DNA from: Pagrus major
Lineage: Eukaryota; Chordata; Actinopteri; Spariformes; Sparidae
Reading direction: 5' to 3'
Assembly: GCF_040436345.1 (NCBI RefSeq)
Contig: NC_133221.1
Coordinates: forward strand, 17,481,165-17,545,164
Length of the DNA: 64,000 nucleotides
Under the pieces are notes generated by a model. It saw only the letters and a list, made by a program, of their open reading frames with translations, did no database searches and was not told the origin of the DNA. Positions 16,013 to 64,000 of this stretch are shown piece by piece. The first letter of the stretch is position 1; every line of letters begins with the position of its first letter. Made by a program: the position numbers and the translations under genes.

Positions 16013-19000
16013 TCAAATATATTCAGCTGCAGCACAAACGTAAAGAACGAACATGAAGGAAGTAGGAGAAAGTTAAACTTCTAAATATGGTGTTTTGCAG
16101 GGGTCACAAAAATGTCATTTTCCAAAACAAAACAATCTACAATATGCCATCACACCGCTAATGACGCATTTTGTTATTTAGCCCTGGTGGCATCTTGCCA
16201 TGCAGATAGTTTTTGTTGAATTTCCCCAGCTTTTGAGATATTTGTCGTTCAGTTTTCTGCTGCTACCCCGGGACAACTGAGGTGAATGGAATTTTGTTTG
16301 TGATGCACTCAGTGTTAAAAAACAGTCGCTGTCACTGCAGATGAGCCACAGACCGATCAACTGTTTTTTTTAAAGGACTATTTCTTCAATGCGAAGTAAT
16401 TCTGAGGAAAACTGTTTATTTTTTTATTATTACATTTTATTAGCACCAAAAACAAAATGTATTTTTCTTCCACTTTAGAAGGGGGAGCCAGAAGATGGAT
16501 AGCTAAAATCCTAAAAATAGAGGAAACTGAGAGAATATGTTGTTTTTTCATAATTTGGGTAAAACAATTCTTCTAATTTCAGCCTCTTTTCATTTCCTAA
16601 TCTGAACTAAAACCTCATTATCTCCCAGGAAGACATCCCTTCCCTCAGTCCACCCTCACCTTTCTTCCTCTCTTTCTTCACTGCCCACCCCCTTTACTCT
16701 TCTTTCTGCTCCCCTGCCTCCTTTTTGCTCCAGACGTGTGCCAAGATTAGAGGCAGAACGTAGGGCTTTATTGATTTCTGAAGCTGTGAGATGACAAGTT
16801 TGGTCTCAGATCTCCCTGTTTACATCTGATTCCCTGCAAGCTGCTTGTGGTCTCAGAGAAAGGGAGACAATAAGAGACAAAAAGCACCAATATTCCCCTC
16901 GCCTGAAGGAGATGGTGTCATGTTATTCTGCACTGCTGCATGTACGGGCATGTACACTCTATATCTTCTGTGTCTTCAACGTAAAATTCTTTAGGGTTGT
17001 GTTTGTGAAAGTGCCAGGGGCGAGTCCATTGTGGCACACCACCGAGCTGCCAGGTCAGATTGTAGCAAACGCTGAAATGGACGACGGTGAGTTGCAGTGG
17101 CGTTTGGAGGAGGAGGTCCCTGCTGATAGAATCCATCACGCCTGCAGATGTGGCCTGCAGCTGGGGCAGGTGGATCAGAAACTGCCACAACAATGGCAGA
17201 TAAGAGTGAGGAGGTGTTCATCGACTAGATCACCGCGACTCAACACCATCCCATTAAAGAAAAGCCCCTCCACCCTCACTATAGACAGGAGAAACTGTGG
17301 CTGAGGTCCGTCTCAGAGGGATTAGATTTGACAACGTTTACAGATCCGTCATCATTTTGTCAGACAAACCCCTGAATCCGTGTGACCTTTGACCACTGAG
17401 CTCGTTTCCCCTTATTCTTTGAGACATCCGACATGCAAAGACGTGTCACATACATTACAACGGTTATATGGGCCTGTTTTGGTGCGACATACACGACAAG
17501 CGTGCATCGGTTTTGTTCTGCTCACCGTGTCGATCAGCCAGGTGTGTGGCATTTTTCTCCTTAAGGATTCTATGCATCACTGGATGTATAAATCAGCCTT
17601 ACATCAGACGCTGGTGTCACTGAAATGTGGACATTAACGGCTGACAGTCTATTGACTGGCCTGCCAAGCCTTGTTAAACCAACTGGCAGCTTTTTCCGAG
17701 ACCAAAGCACACAACGCATCCTTTTATACCAACAACAAGCTTCCTTCCTCCCCTGCAGCTATTTATCTACCTTTCAATTCATGTCACCTTTCATTTCTCG
17801 CTATTGTTTTCAGCTGTCTTCTCTCATGACCCCTGGTCTCTCTTGAAAGAAGCATGTGGATTTCTGGCAGCTGACTGGCGTTTTTTTTCCCCCTACCAAT
17901 ATGCCACGATTCTATGATTAGCCTATTAAGGTCTCTTTGAAGCCTTCCTGCATCTCTCTAAACATCTGGGGCAACATCAAAGATCACACATTACAGGGGG
18001 GCAGAGTTCAACTGGGAGCCACTGCGATTCAAGCATCATCTCTTCTTTTCCCTTTTCCCCTCTTCTTCAGGGGTCTTGTTTCTGCACAGTGCGACTAAAG
18101 GAGAAGGATAGTGAGCAGGGATGGGGGAAACGGGAGGAGGAGGAGGAGGAGGCAGCTTCTCTTCCTGCGTTTGTGTCCATCATGTGTCATGGCCGCTCTT
18201 GGCTTTCATGTTCTGTCTGGCTGAGTCTCCTGCTCCAGCAGTCTCTGTTTCCTCGCTGAAAATCTGTGTCCCTCAGAGGCAGGAGACGCGCTCTCTCCTC
18301 TGCATCCATTTCAGCTCAGCTCAGCTCAGTGTAGCTGGGCTCTGCGCTCACCTTGCTGACACCAGCTCCTCAGCAGACACCTCTTCCCTGCATGGGCTCA
18401 GCTGGCTGACAGGCAGCTGTCCGTCTGGATAAAGCCGGAGAGGACACACACACTGTAGTATGCAGTCACCATCACTGCCTACTTTCCTAACACCTTTGCT
18501 ATTGCCCCCTCTTTGATTTACACTCTTCTTTTGGAGGCATCTCGCGCTACCTCCCCAAAAGAAACTGTACCTAAAGTGACATCAGGTGATGTTTTTCTTA
18601 CACAGGTTATACTTTTTATGTATTTTGTAGTTTCATTCTTGTTCATTGTTTGTTTTTTACTTTACAAAATACCCTCTTCACCCTTTCATCCTGCTTTATG
18701 CTAACGTAGAATAATTATCCTCGCTACATCTCAAGTGTGGCTAATTGTTGAGTCTAATATAGCAGACTTTGACTCAAAAAACACTCGAGTCTGTGTTTGA
18801 TTACCACGGGAAGGAAAATTCAGTCGCAGGGGCCCAAAACAAGCCAGCAGCTGATGAAGACAAATGTGCAAACACATGTTGGCAGAATTGCTTTTTGGTT
18901 GAGCGTGATCGGCTACGCTCAGGAGGGCGGAACCAGGAGTTGTGATTTATAGTTTTGTGCTGTCCCTGGACCACCACTGTCTGCTGCCTCCCACTACTGT

Positions 19001-20399
19001 AATTACCATGTGTGTCTATTAGAATAGTCCTGCTGCCCACAATGCATCACCTCAGCCGAGAGGAGAGGAGAGTTAGCACTCGCCCAGAGATAGTCTTGTT
19101 ATTCAAACGGTGTTCTCTACAAAAGCATGATACACAGGCAGAGTGGAAAGCAAAAATACACTGCAGATGATGTGATAAAGGTCAAAAAGAACAATGCTGA
19201 AAGGTTGAGGGGTGTATTGAAAGAGGGTGTCTTCCTTCAAGAGGACATGTATGACTTTATTTGGATGCTTAACCATATAAAAATGTTAGCTATAGTATAA
19301 ATCCACAATCATTCATACTTAAAGCCGTCCAGCCTTTTTGTACTCTGTCATGAATGGAATTGACTTAATAATTTCAACAAACAAGTTGTTTTTATATGTT
19401 TTTTTAAGCAGCCTCACCTGTGGATTTCACAACATATTCAACCATGTTTTACATCACATGTCCTCCTACATCCCTGCTGACCGCTTCAAAGTCTGCTGGT
19501 CTGGATTCAGTTTGCTTTGCCTTGGGCTTAATAGCATCTCCTAGTGGGCAAACTGCCCGCTGTTTTCAGTCCCATGAAAATTAATGCTTTGAATAATGCG
19601 ATTCAGTCAATACCTTCAGGTAACCTGACAAATAAGAGAACTTGACATCTTCTGAGCTTGTTTATAAGTTGGATTTCTCTGCAGTGTTTCCATTATGGAT
19701 CATTTTCCTTCGCTGTTTTGTAGTCAGAATGTGTACTCAGTCCACTTCCCACAGACTTTGTCAAAACATTTGTAGCCGTCTGCATCAATTACAGTTTTGT
19801 TTAGAGCTAATAACCCGTTTTCCATAAGATAACTCAGATCCTTTTCTTTCTCAAATGAATAATATTTGTTTTGTCTACCTAAGAGGAACTGTATCACCTT
19901 TTTTTCTTCTTCATGCGAGCTCTGAACCGATAATGAGACCTGGCACTGAGCTCTGGCCAGTGTCATTTATGCTGTAATTGGCCTGAGGGTGTAAAGGGCA
20001 GCCATGCATCAGAGAAGGCAGAAAACTAAGTGGCTTACAATGACAGGACTGAGAGGATGAAATACAAGTAGAGGACTCGCATAAGTCACAAACTGGGAGA
20101 GTTTATGAGCTGGTTTATGATAAGGCACGCATTATGGCTACAAATATACATGATGATTATTACATAGATTAATAAATGCATGATTGACTTTTTTCATGCC
20201 ATACCATCAAAGTGCTATTCCACAAGGGACACACTCACTCACACTCACACTTTCTTAATGTACTTGTTTTAACTAAATAATCTCAATGCAAAAGTTTATT
20301 TCTTATTTTGAAAAATGTAATTATTAAATTACTAGTCTTATTTTTCTTCTATGATGTGCACATCATTTTAAGATTTCAATATCACTGCAAGAGCTGCTT

Positions 20400-20600
20400 A
20401 AGAGGTATTGGCGGACTCAGGATGTTTGAGGGGCAGGGGCGAAAAAAATAAAAAAGGGCACCAGCTGTACGCGGTGGGGCACCAGCAAGTAGAAAGGTCA
20501 CTGAGGGCACCCTAGAGGGCACTTTATCATGTCTTATCTGCCATAGGGGCATCCAAGAGGAACATGAACATAGGCGCACCAGAGGGTACAAAAAAAAGCA
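20400..20600. repeat. GGGCACC-motif interspersed repeat
   Basis: Several spaced GGGCACC/GGGCACT units occur between 20455 and 20600, along with a homopurine GGGGCGAAAAAAATAAAAAA stretch. It looks like a degenerate dispersed element rather than a tandem satellite because the spacing is irregular. The limits are approximate. Confidence 0.35.
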
Positions 20601-21788
20601 TCTTATATCCAGATGTAAGAGAAAAGTACAAACTAAACTCCTATTACTAAATAACAAAATCTATATTTATCCCATTATTGAAGTTTCCTTTCAAAATTCA
20701 AAGCATGTTTTTCCATATGTATTGTTGATATAGTCTGGCGAAAGGTAGTTTGTTTGAACCAATAAATATCTTATATACCTCAATGGAATCTGCTCACATA
20801 TTTTGTAAACTTGTAATCCCGATATATTACTCCAGAACATATATACAATAAATAAGATGTTGTTTAACATGGTTGAATCAAGGGTCACGGGAATGATTGA
20901 GGTTACACGGAGGATGGGGTTGTGTTGTTCACACTGATATCATCGCTCATTAGAGAAATAAACATGGTCTCAATTGATCTCTGTGACCACAAGCTCAAGT
21001 GGTTTCAGCTGAATTTGTGAGCCATTGATTTCTATGGCTTATTAAAGGTACGAGTATCTTATTGTACAGAAAGATGTGAAAGCAGGATTACCGGGAAATA
21101 GAGGTATTGATTGGGTCAAGAAGCTGCAGGCATTTCAAATTCCACCAGAGAGACAGGATTTGACATAAGAATGGTGTTGACTGAAAGATATGGGAAAATA
21201 TTCTGATGAGTCATTCCTGTGTTTAAAGATGTGTTAAAAACACAGGATATTGATGTTTTGTTATTGTAAATAAATGGGGTTGTTCAGACCACAGCCAGCA
21301 GTGTAGCACATAAATCTGGGCCTTGTACATACTGCATGGGGCCTCAGTGAGACCCCTTCTCCTTCTAACACCTTTTCAAGTCTGCACAAAAAAACTGAAT
21401 CAACACGTGTATCTGCAGTGGTTATAAATTGAATCAGTAATGAAGCATTTATAACACATCTAAGACAGTCTGCATAATCTAAAATCACATCATCTTACTT
21501 TATAATTACTTCTGTCATGTTTTTTTAGGTCTTAGGTCCTAGCCATAAGACAAAGAAGGAATATCATTTTATTTATATTTTATTGTATTTCCAGTACTAC
21601 CTATGTCGGGACCACTGTTCCCCTCACTGCTACGCCTCTTCATATAACAATACATCATACTTTATTGCGTTATCATATGTTGTGTATGTAAACTATCAGT
21701 CTGTAAAGTTACTTGTGACTATAGCTGTGAAATAACATGGAGTAAAAGGTTTTAATTTAAATTCTTATCTCTGTTTCTGTTTTTTTGT

Positions 21789-21804
21789 CCAGTAGGTGGC
21801 AGTG
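21789..21804 (+). promoter_or_regulatory. CTCF-like motif upstream of tmem9
   Basis: CCAGTAGGTGGCAGTG matches the vertebrate CTCF core consensus (CCASYAGRKGGCRSTG) at every position. It lies about 400 bp upstream of the tmem9 start codon, just before the promoter-like CpG-containing stretch. Binding is inferred from the motif only. Confidence 0.5.
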
Positions 21805-21827
21805 TCGCTACATGCTCCGTCCTGCAT

Positions 21828-21970
21828 CATGACGTGTGACAACCCGGAAGTTGGAAGCCCAATATTCATATGTGCGATCTTTTATCCCTAAAACAGCTAG
21901 CTGGTGCGCAGCTACATCCTGCATGCATAGCAAAAACAAACATTTGACCTACTATTACAACGTACGTAAA
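21828..21970 (+). promoter_or_regulatory. tmem9: Probable tmem9 promoter and noncoding first exon
   Basis: This stretch contains a CRE-like TGACGT (21830-21835) and an ETS-type CCGGAAGT (21844-21851), both common in TATA-less housekeeping promoters. A possible noncoding exon could end near 21961 at GTACGTAAA. An acceptor-like TTGACAG just before 22140 would then open the exon that carries the start codon at 22193. The transcription start is inferred, not seen. Confidence 0.45.
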
Positions 21971-22056
21971 GTATTCTGCTTGTTTTGTATTACCAAAAGG
22001 CTCGTTTTTAGTTTTAGTGTTGTCGCAGTGAAGTTTTTTGTGTCGCTTGTTTCCTT

Positions 22057-22076
22057 GCTAGCTAGCTAGCTAGCTA
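22057..22076. repeat. (GCTA)5 tetranucleotide repeat
   Basis: Five perfect GCTA units lie just upstream of the tmem9 coding exon, in the inferred 5' intron. Confidence 0.9.
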
Positions 22077-22192
22077 ACCGCTATCTCTGTTATTAAACTG
22101 AGAGACGTAACGTTACTTGTTGTTGTTGTGTCTTGACAGAGCATTGCGGGTGGCCTTGCATCCGTCGAGCAGATCTTCTTGCCAGAGGGAAA

Positions 22193-24253
<2,061 letters not shown>

Positions 24254-25810
24254 ACCTTACGGGTGACCTCAGACCAGGGTTAGAGTAGTTACCTTCTCTG
24301 GGCTCAGTGCACTTACACTGTCACCAGCTGCACTATCACTAACCTCTTCGTCACTGCTGTGCACTGCACCCTCTGAATAAATATTTCCTCACTAAGAAAC
24401 ATTTAAACATTTTGATCTAACAAGCAGATGTTTTTAATTTATCATATGTAAGACTTGAGGCTTAGTTGCAGTTGTGAAAGAAACTGCATGTTTTCACACT
24501 ATTAACTGCTAAAAATCATCTCAATCATTTCAGCAATTTTCAATGCAACAGATTTTGAATGTCTTGATACAATTAGAACCCTTTTCATCAATTAGTCAGA
24601 CTGTGAATAGCTTTTACGCTTCTGTGTGACAGTTTTTCCTGTTTGCTTTTGCAAAATTGGTATAATATTAAGTTGTTTTTTTTGTGATATAATTTATAAC
24701 GTTGCCTCAGGACAGGTAAACTTTATGTATGTGAATTGTCAATTTAGGTTAGAAATGGTACCCTACCTGTGCTATTGCCAAGCATTGCACCTCTTTACAA
24801 GTTTAGATCTAATAATAATTTATTTCTAATAATTATTATTATCATGTATTTTTCCCCCTAATGCTGTGAATAGTAACCTGGGCATAATTAGTATCATTTG
24901 CACTCGTAGAGATATTAAAGGATTATACATTTTGTTTTTTGTCATTTTAAAGCTTTTACATTGCTTCCTTTAAGATAGCCCAAACATGTGCCTTCTACTG
25001 TTTCTCTCCTTGTGTTGGCTAAATGTGTTACAACAAACTTCAGTGCAAAACTTGGCTCTTAAGTGTTAAAGATTCAGAGCTTGTAAAACATAACCCATAC
25101 TTACAGAAAGGTCTACCAATACATTTTGGCAAGAATATTGTATATCAATTAGTAGCTGTAAATTAACTGAAATCTTTTATCTTGAATCTGATCAGTGGAA
25201 GCTGATTGGAAAACAGTTCTGTGAGGTAGGCACAAGGCCACATTTGTGTCCAGTACTTTGCAGTTTGATGGAACATACTTTCCCATGCAAAGAGAGAAAT
25301 GGAGAACGGGGCATTAACAGAGCTTTAAAGCTGTCCTCAGTTGAGTCCAATCTCTGCCACTGGAGAATGTCCTAAATCAGTAAAGCTGCTGATAATGCGG
25401 TTAAGTGTGGCAGGATCGGGATGCCTCATGGCTTTGAAGTGCAGTGTGCGTCGTTATATGTCAGTGAGTGTTCCCCCTCACATCCGACTACTGAAGCTCC
25501 AGTTATTAATACGATAAAGAGAGGATCACTGACTCACATTACCTCATGCACAACATGAAGTACTGAATTTTATTTGTCCGTAATGGATCGTTTTTATCAC
25601 TGAAGTGTTTTTGATTGATTTATAAATATAATTTGATATCACTGGTATCAATGTTTTGTAATTATATTTAACTCCAGGCTAACTGGAGTTTTGCACTGCA
25701 CGTGTCTGTACATTCAGCTTGATGTGAAATAAAAAGACCAAAATATTCTGGTTGAGTACAAAATGTTTTTTTTTTCATTCCTTCGGATGTTTGGGAGTAT
25801 TATTTTGTTT

Positions 25811-25827
25811 GGCACTAGGGGGCGACA
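25811..25827 (+). promoter_or_regulatory. CTCF-like motif between tmem9 and cacna1s
   Basis: GGCACTAGGGGGCGACA resembles the strong CTCF core CCACTAGGGGGCGCTG. It is in the same orientation as the motif at 21789-21804, so the two bracket tmem9. This is motif evidence only. Confidence 0.4.
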
Positions 25828-26344
25828 GAGTACACAGTATGTAGGCTCACAGTTTGCACACAGAAACGCCTCATCAAAGTTATCCTCACGTTTGATGTGG
25901 TGTTCAGCTTGTGGGAAAACCTTTCAACAATTTCACCTCTGTCCTATGGAAGATTATGTTGTTCATATGAAAAGTCTTAAACTGTTGGTTCCCTTACACT
26001 TCACACTATCCACCTTAATCTGTTTAGGGCTAGTTCATTTTTTTTAATTTCTTGACTTTGATTTGCATTTTGTAGTGATCATGTGAGCGTATTGTGCTAT
26101 CGTTTTCTAAAAATCAGTGGTACATAGGAATGATTCTATGCACATTTTAACAAAGCCCCAAATCCGATATTAATTTAATTAAATATCAGTTGGATTAATT
26201 TGGAATTTTTGTATTTTCTATATTGTGACGCACACTGGAAACACTTAACTTCCATACCTTCTATTTAACTTGAAATAGCACTACATAAACGTTTAACAAA
26301 TGATTTATAATGCATTATAATGTTTTTACCAGACGTGGACATAT

Positions 26345-26702
26345 TTAAAGGTGTATTGTGAAGGATTTAAGGGGCTCTATTGGCCCAAATTGAATTCAAT
26401 ATTCATGAACATGTTTTCATGAGTGTATAATCACTTGTGTTTTTGTTGCCTTAGAATGAACCTTTGATATCTAGAGAGGGAGCGGGCCCTTTTCCACAGA
26501 GGCAGCCATTTTACACCGCCATCTTTCTACTGTAGCCCAGAACAAACCAACCAAACACTGGCTCTAGAGAGGGCTATTTGCGTTTTTCGTTGTTGTTGTT
26601 GTCGTTTTGTTTTGTTAGCGCCCACCACAGGGGAGGGTGAGATGAGGGGTGTCCAGTTGGTTAGCTATACATGCCACAAAATCTTACACACTGGACCTTT
26701 AA
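26345..26702. repeat. TTAA-flanked MITE with terminal inverted repeats
   Basis: A 358-bp element bounded by TTAA at 26345-26348 and 26699-26702. The left end (AAAGGTGTATTGTGAAGGAT) and the reverse complement of the right end (AAAGGTCCAGTGTGTAAGAT) form imperfect inverted repeats. The interior has TAGCCCAGAACAAACCAACC and ACTGGCTCTAGAGAGGGC, which I recall from a widespread teleost element. A truncated relative is at 15859-16012. There is no coding capacity. Confidence 0.7.
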
Positions 26703-27683
26703 CTGTTTATTAATATACACTGTTTATCAGCAGTTATAGCTTCTGCTATGAAAACATATTTTATAATTACAACAGTGTTTTACTAATTGTCATTCAACAC
26801 AGGAGTTATAGGCAGTATTAAATACATAAATACTTATATCTGCTTACAACTACATAATAGTGTGTTATAGACCATTTAACTAATGTTTATATACTGCCTC
26901 TAAATGTGTAATTGGAGAAGTTACTGTGAAGTGTTACCAACCACCTCACCCTGCCTTAAATTTCTTTCATGAAGGATTCACATGGAGAAAAATGCCCCAC
27001 ATGTAAACACACTGTGAAGGTTTGCTCCTGCAGTGAATATTTCCACCTGCACAATGTCACAACGAAGGCAGACACAGCAGTGTGTCTTCTCTGCTCCTTA
27101 TTTTGACACAGTTTAGGTTTCAACACCAGTGTGCAGCAGCAGAGCAGCTGAGTCTGTTTTGAAAGGAACTGCAGGTTCAGGGGCTTAGTGGTGATATTCT
27201 ACTAGTGTAAGACCCCCAAACTGTTTCTCTCACCTTCTTTGTGCTCTCATATGCCACTGCTGCCCTGCCCCAACCCCCCTTTGATCCCATTTACTCCCAT
27301 CTTCAACCTTCTACTCCCCCCCTCTTAACCATCCCCAAGCATGGCCTGTCACTGGTACACAATCTAAATTTAAACTGCAGCAGGGCCAACTGCTCCTCTA
27401 GCTTCTCTGGGCTCCTGTTATTTTTCCCTACTGAGGGGGCTTTTTCTGTCAGAGGCCCTCAGCCAGGAGGAGAGGCCTGTGGCTCTGTGTGTGTGGGACT
27501 GAGTCAGAGGAAGAGGAGCAGAGGGGAGAGAGGGTGGCGAAGGAGCGCATGAGGGATCAGCAGGTCTGGAACCTAGAGAGGGCCTTCACAACGGGGAGCT
27601 ATACCTTGCCTCAGTTTGGGATTATACAGTGAGAGGACACATTTCTACAGGACTGGGAGCTTGTCTCAGGTGGAGGCTTCGAG

Positions 27684-52105
<24,422 letters not shown>

Positions 52106-54531
52106 AGGTTGAGTTTACATTACTGTGATATTTTTTTGACACTTGCAGGTGGCTCCACCTCACCTCACTTTACCAAGCTTGTGACAATCTGTATCTACTA
52201 GCCTGTCTCAAGGCAGGTTGGCTCAGGTTTAATATATTGTCAAGTGTGGTTGAAACTTAACCAAGGAGAAACAATACATCTGATGATGAAACATCCTCTT
52301 AATCTTCAGATTTATCGAAACTAATAAAAACACAAACTCGTCTCATAGCCAACAGATTGACGCACTTCTTTCTTTGTAGCGTTTGTTGAGGTTATGCATT
52401 CCATATGACTTATGGGACAACCATGTGAGTGAGCTGAGTGTCTTACTGAAGCCTCACTGAAGGAGGCAGGAAAGTGACTGAAATGACTCACTGAACATAC
52501 GAGGCAGGCAGCTGTCGTTAGTGTGCTGCTGTTCAGTGAGGACAATGAGAAAGGACTCCACTTTGAGGAGACGATGACTGAGTTTCTGTGTATCCAGGCC
52601 CAGAAAAGTTCAACTGAGTATTCAGTTCACACTCTTAAAAGGGCTCTGGTGCTATGATGAGAATGAAAGTTCAAGCATTTATTTCTTTGTTGGTAAAGCA
52701 GCGTCCTCTGACAGTTCGGACCTGCTGTCTTTATTACTGAGGTTTCCTCCTGCTCACCCTCTGCTCCCATGTGCAGTTGGTATCAGCATTTTTTTTTAAA
52801 GAGGAAACGTCTTTTTTTTTATTTTGGACAGGTGACCTATAAAATAATGATCTAATGATTTAGCTTTGTTCAATTTAGTCATACTGTAGTCAAGCAGTGC
52901 ATGTGATCTTTTACCAAGTCACTTTAAGTCATGCTGCTGCTGCAGGTTTTATGTGTTTTTCATTTACATGAAGATGTCAAACCTTTTGAGTTAGGGACAC
53001 TTTGCTCGACCCGTACAGTTTATGTCTCTTCAGCATACCTGGAGTATGGTGGATTTAGCTTTATAGCTCACCTGGGCTTAAAAGAAATTGTATTCATAAC
53101 TGCACAGGCATAATTAATTGCAAATGGTTTCATGTTTTGTGCCTGAATGCAAACAGTGACAGGCCTTTTTTTTTTTTTTTACATTATCTTCTGATCAGCC
53201 TGTTGCTGTCATACAAACATTATGTTCCAAGGTTTCTGAGATAGTTTGAGCAAACTTTATAGCTCAACCTCTCACCTCGAGCCACTTCTGAATCTGTGCC
53301 ATTATGGCTGTCACAGTGGTGTTTTCACCATGGCAAAAGAAATAAATCATCCAAACATTCATTTTTCTGTGTTAGTTTTCTTTCTGCTGGTAAACCACAG
53401 GTGGACATCCGACAACACAGGTGAGTTTGCTGCAGGAAATAATCCAAACTAATGATAGAAATGCCTGGAAAGTTGGGGCAGACGGAGCCTTGATGAGAGG
53501 GTAGATGCATGCTTCAGATGCTCCCCCCTGCAGGAGTTAGTGTGAAAACTGAGAGCCTCTATAAATAGTCTTGCCTAGCAAAGCACAGACTCCCCCTTAT
53601 GGAATGGAAACTAAAGCAGCAACATACATGCTGCATTAGAAGTTTAAACTAAAGGGAAGGAAGTGCCTTAAAACTGATGCACAGAGGGGACAGAGCATTC
53701 TTTAGTTACTAATTAATAAAAGTAAACAAAATAAAGGAGCTTAAATAATTCAGATTTTATTTATTGAAGCAGAGCAATCAATAAAACAGACTTGACAGAA
53801 AAGTCTCATGTTGAGTTTTTGATTCACCTAATGCCGATTCAGAATATCACTCCACGAATATAAAGAGACGGTCGTTATTGAAATAGAAATAATTTCCTGA
53901 TGACAGTTTTGACAAAGCTCCATGATCTCATTTTAGCACCGCCAGCTGCAGCTAACTAGTGGCTTTATTTAGCTATCACACATGGGAATGTATCCACCAT
54001 ACTGTAACAACAGTGCCCTGATTAAGCTTTTAAAAAAAAAAGGTAGCACATGAAAATTGCAAATACATTTTTAGTACACACAACAGAGGACAAGCAAAGG
54101 CTTTAAAGCACACCAGGAGGACCATGAACAGTATAAAAGCTCTGAGAATACTTGCTTCGACACATTTCATCATGTGATACAAATTCTACAGTCTGTTAAA
54201 AAGGTTGGATTCCCTCTCATCTTCACGATTAAAATTATTTTTTATTGATTATTATAATCACTCTTAAATGGCCAAATTGAGAAAGGGCTGGTTTATATAA
54301 ATGTACATACATCCTTGGTTGTCGCAGTCTATAAAGAACAACCCCCCACAACTAAAAAAGAAATCTCACTAATCCACTACTCTAGCATATTCAAAAAAAT
54401 ACATAATCATTAAAAAACAATAGGAAAAAATAACATGTGGGACCTACTGAGTACATGACCTGTGACTACAGAATACGTTAGCAATCAAGAGAGAGTCACT
54501 GATGAACTTTCCAGTGTTTGGAGTGCTCGTC
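52106..54531. other. Convergent 3' regions of cacna1s (+) and smc1a (-)
   Basis: The two genes end tail to tail 2.4 kb apart. A plus-strand AATAAA at 52323-52328 could end a ~220-nt cacna1s 3' UTR. On the minus strand, AATAAA complements (TTTATT) near 54241 and 53758 could end smc1a with a ~300- or ~770-nt 3' UTR. No coding sequence is supported in between. Confidence 0.55.

Positions 54532-64000
<9,469 letters not shown>

Larger units (their letters stand above)
24254..27683. other. tmem9 3' region and tmem9-cacna1s intergenic interval
   Basis: Polyadenylation signals in tmem9 orientation are AATAAA at 24376-24381, which would give a short 3' UTR, and at 25728-25733, which would give a ~1.5-kb one. 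A CTCF-like motif (25811-25827) and a MITE (26345-26702) follow. The last ~500 bases before 27684 are likely cacna1s promoter and 5' UTR. An upstream ATG at 27549 opens a 27-residue frame closing at 27632. No other gene is seen. Confidence 0.6.

Noticed and set aside
16912..17304. 130-codon plus-strand frame
   Set aside because: No recognisable domain, no promoter or poly(A) context, and an equally open overlapping minus frame. Chance ORF most likely.
18121..18432. 103-codon frame starting with a glycine run
   Set aside because: The glycine run comes from a (GGA)n tract. The rest has no recognisable similarity or gene structure.

Overview
The window looks like nuclear DNA of a ray-finned fish, probably a spiny-rayed teleost. 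The genes are vertebrate, with short GT-AG introns and coding exons that match vertebrate proteins almost residue for residue. The noncoding DNA carries repeat ends typical of teleosts: TTAA-flanked MITEs, a hAT element with an 8-bp target duplication, and LINE 3' tails ending in short tandem repeats. Nothing looks prokaryotic or organellar. All gene names come from reading the translated exons; no database was searched.

Layout: (1) 932-1468, minus strand: first coding exon of a C1q-like secreted protein, closest to C1QL4; its second exon lies beyond the left edge. (2) 1469-21780: about 20 kb with no supportable gene, holding several degenerate repeats. (3) 22193-24253, plus strand: complete tmem9 in five coding exons. 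(4) 27684-52105, plus strand: complete cacna1s, the CaV1.1 voltage sensor of skeletal muscle. It has 44 constitutive coding exons (5502 nt, 1833 residues) plus one extra alternative exon at 46582-46629. (5) Inside its 4.5-kb intron 21, a minus-strand KLHL10-like gene has lost most of its kelch propeller but keeps an open BTB-BACK reading frame. Head to head with it is a small unrecognised plus-strand gene. (6) 54532-64000, minus strand: cohesin gene smc1a, complete except for the first ~30 residues, with an apparent one-base frameshift in a hinge exon.

The tmem9-cacna1s pair is a same-strand neighbour pair that I recall from human 1q32, so it looks like old conserved linkage. C1QL4 and SMC1A sit elsewhere in human. 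The genes do not form a pathway: C1q-like proteins are secreted synaptic organisers, TMEM9 is an endolysosomal membrane protein, CaV1.1 triggers the ryanodine receptor in muscle, and SMC1A is a core cohesin ATPase.

The observations most worth a second look are lysines at matching outer-pore positions in repeats I and III of CaV1.1 (fitting the known non-conducting teleost channels), a fish homologue of the alternatively spliced CACNA1S exon 29, two U12-type introns in cacna1s, the KLHL10-like BTB-BACK remnant with its head-to-head small gene, and the smc1a frameshift.
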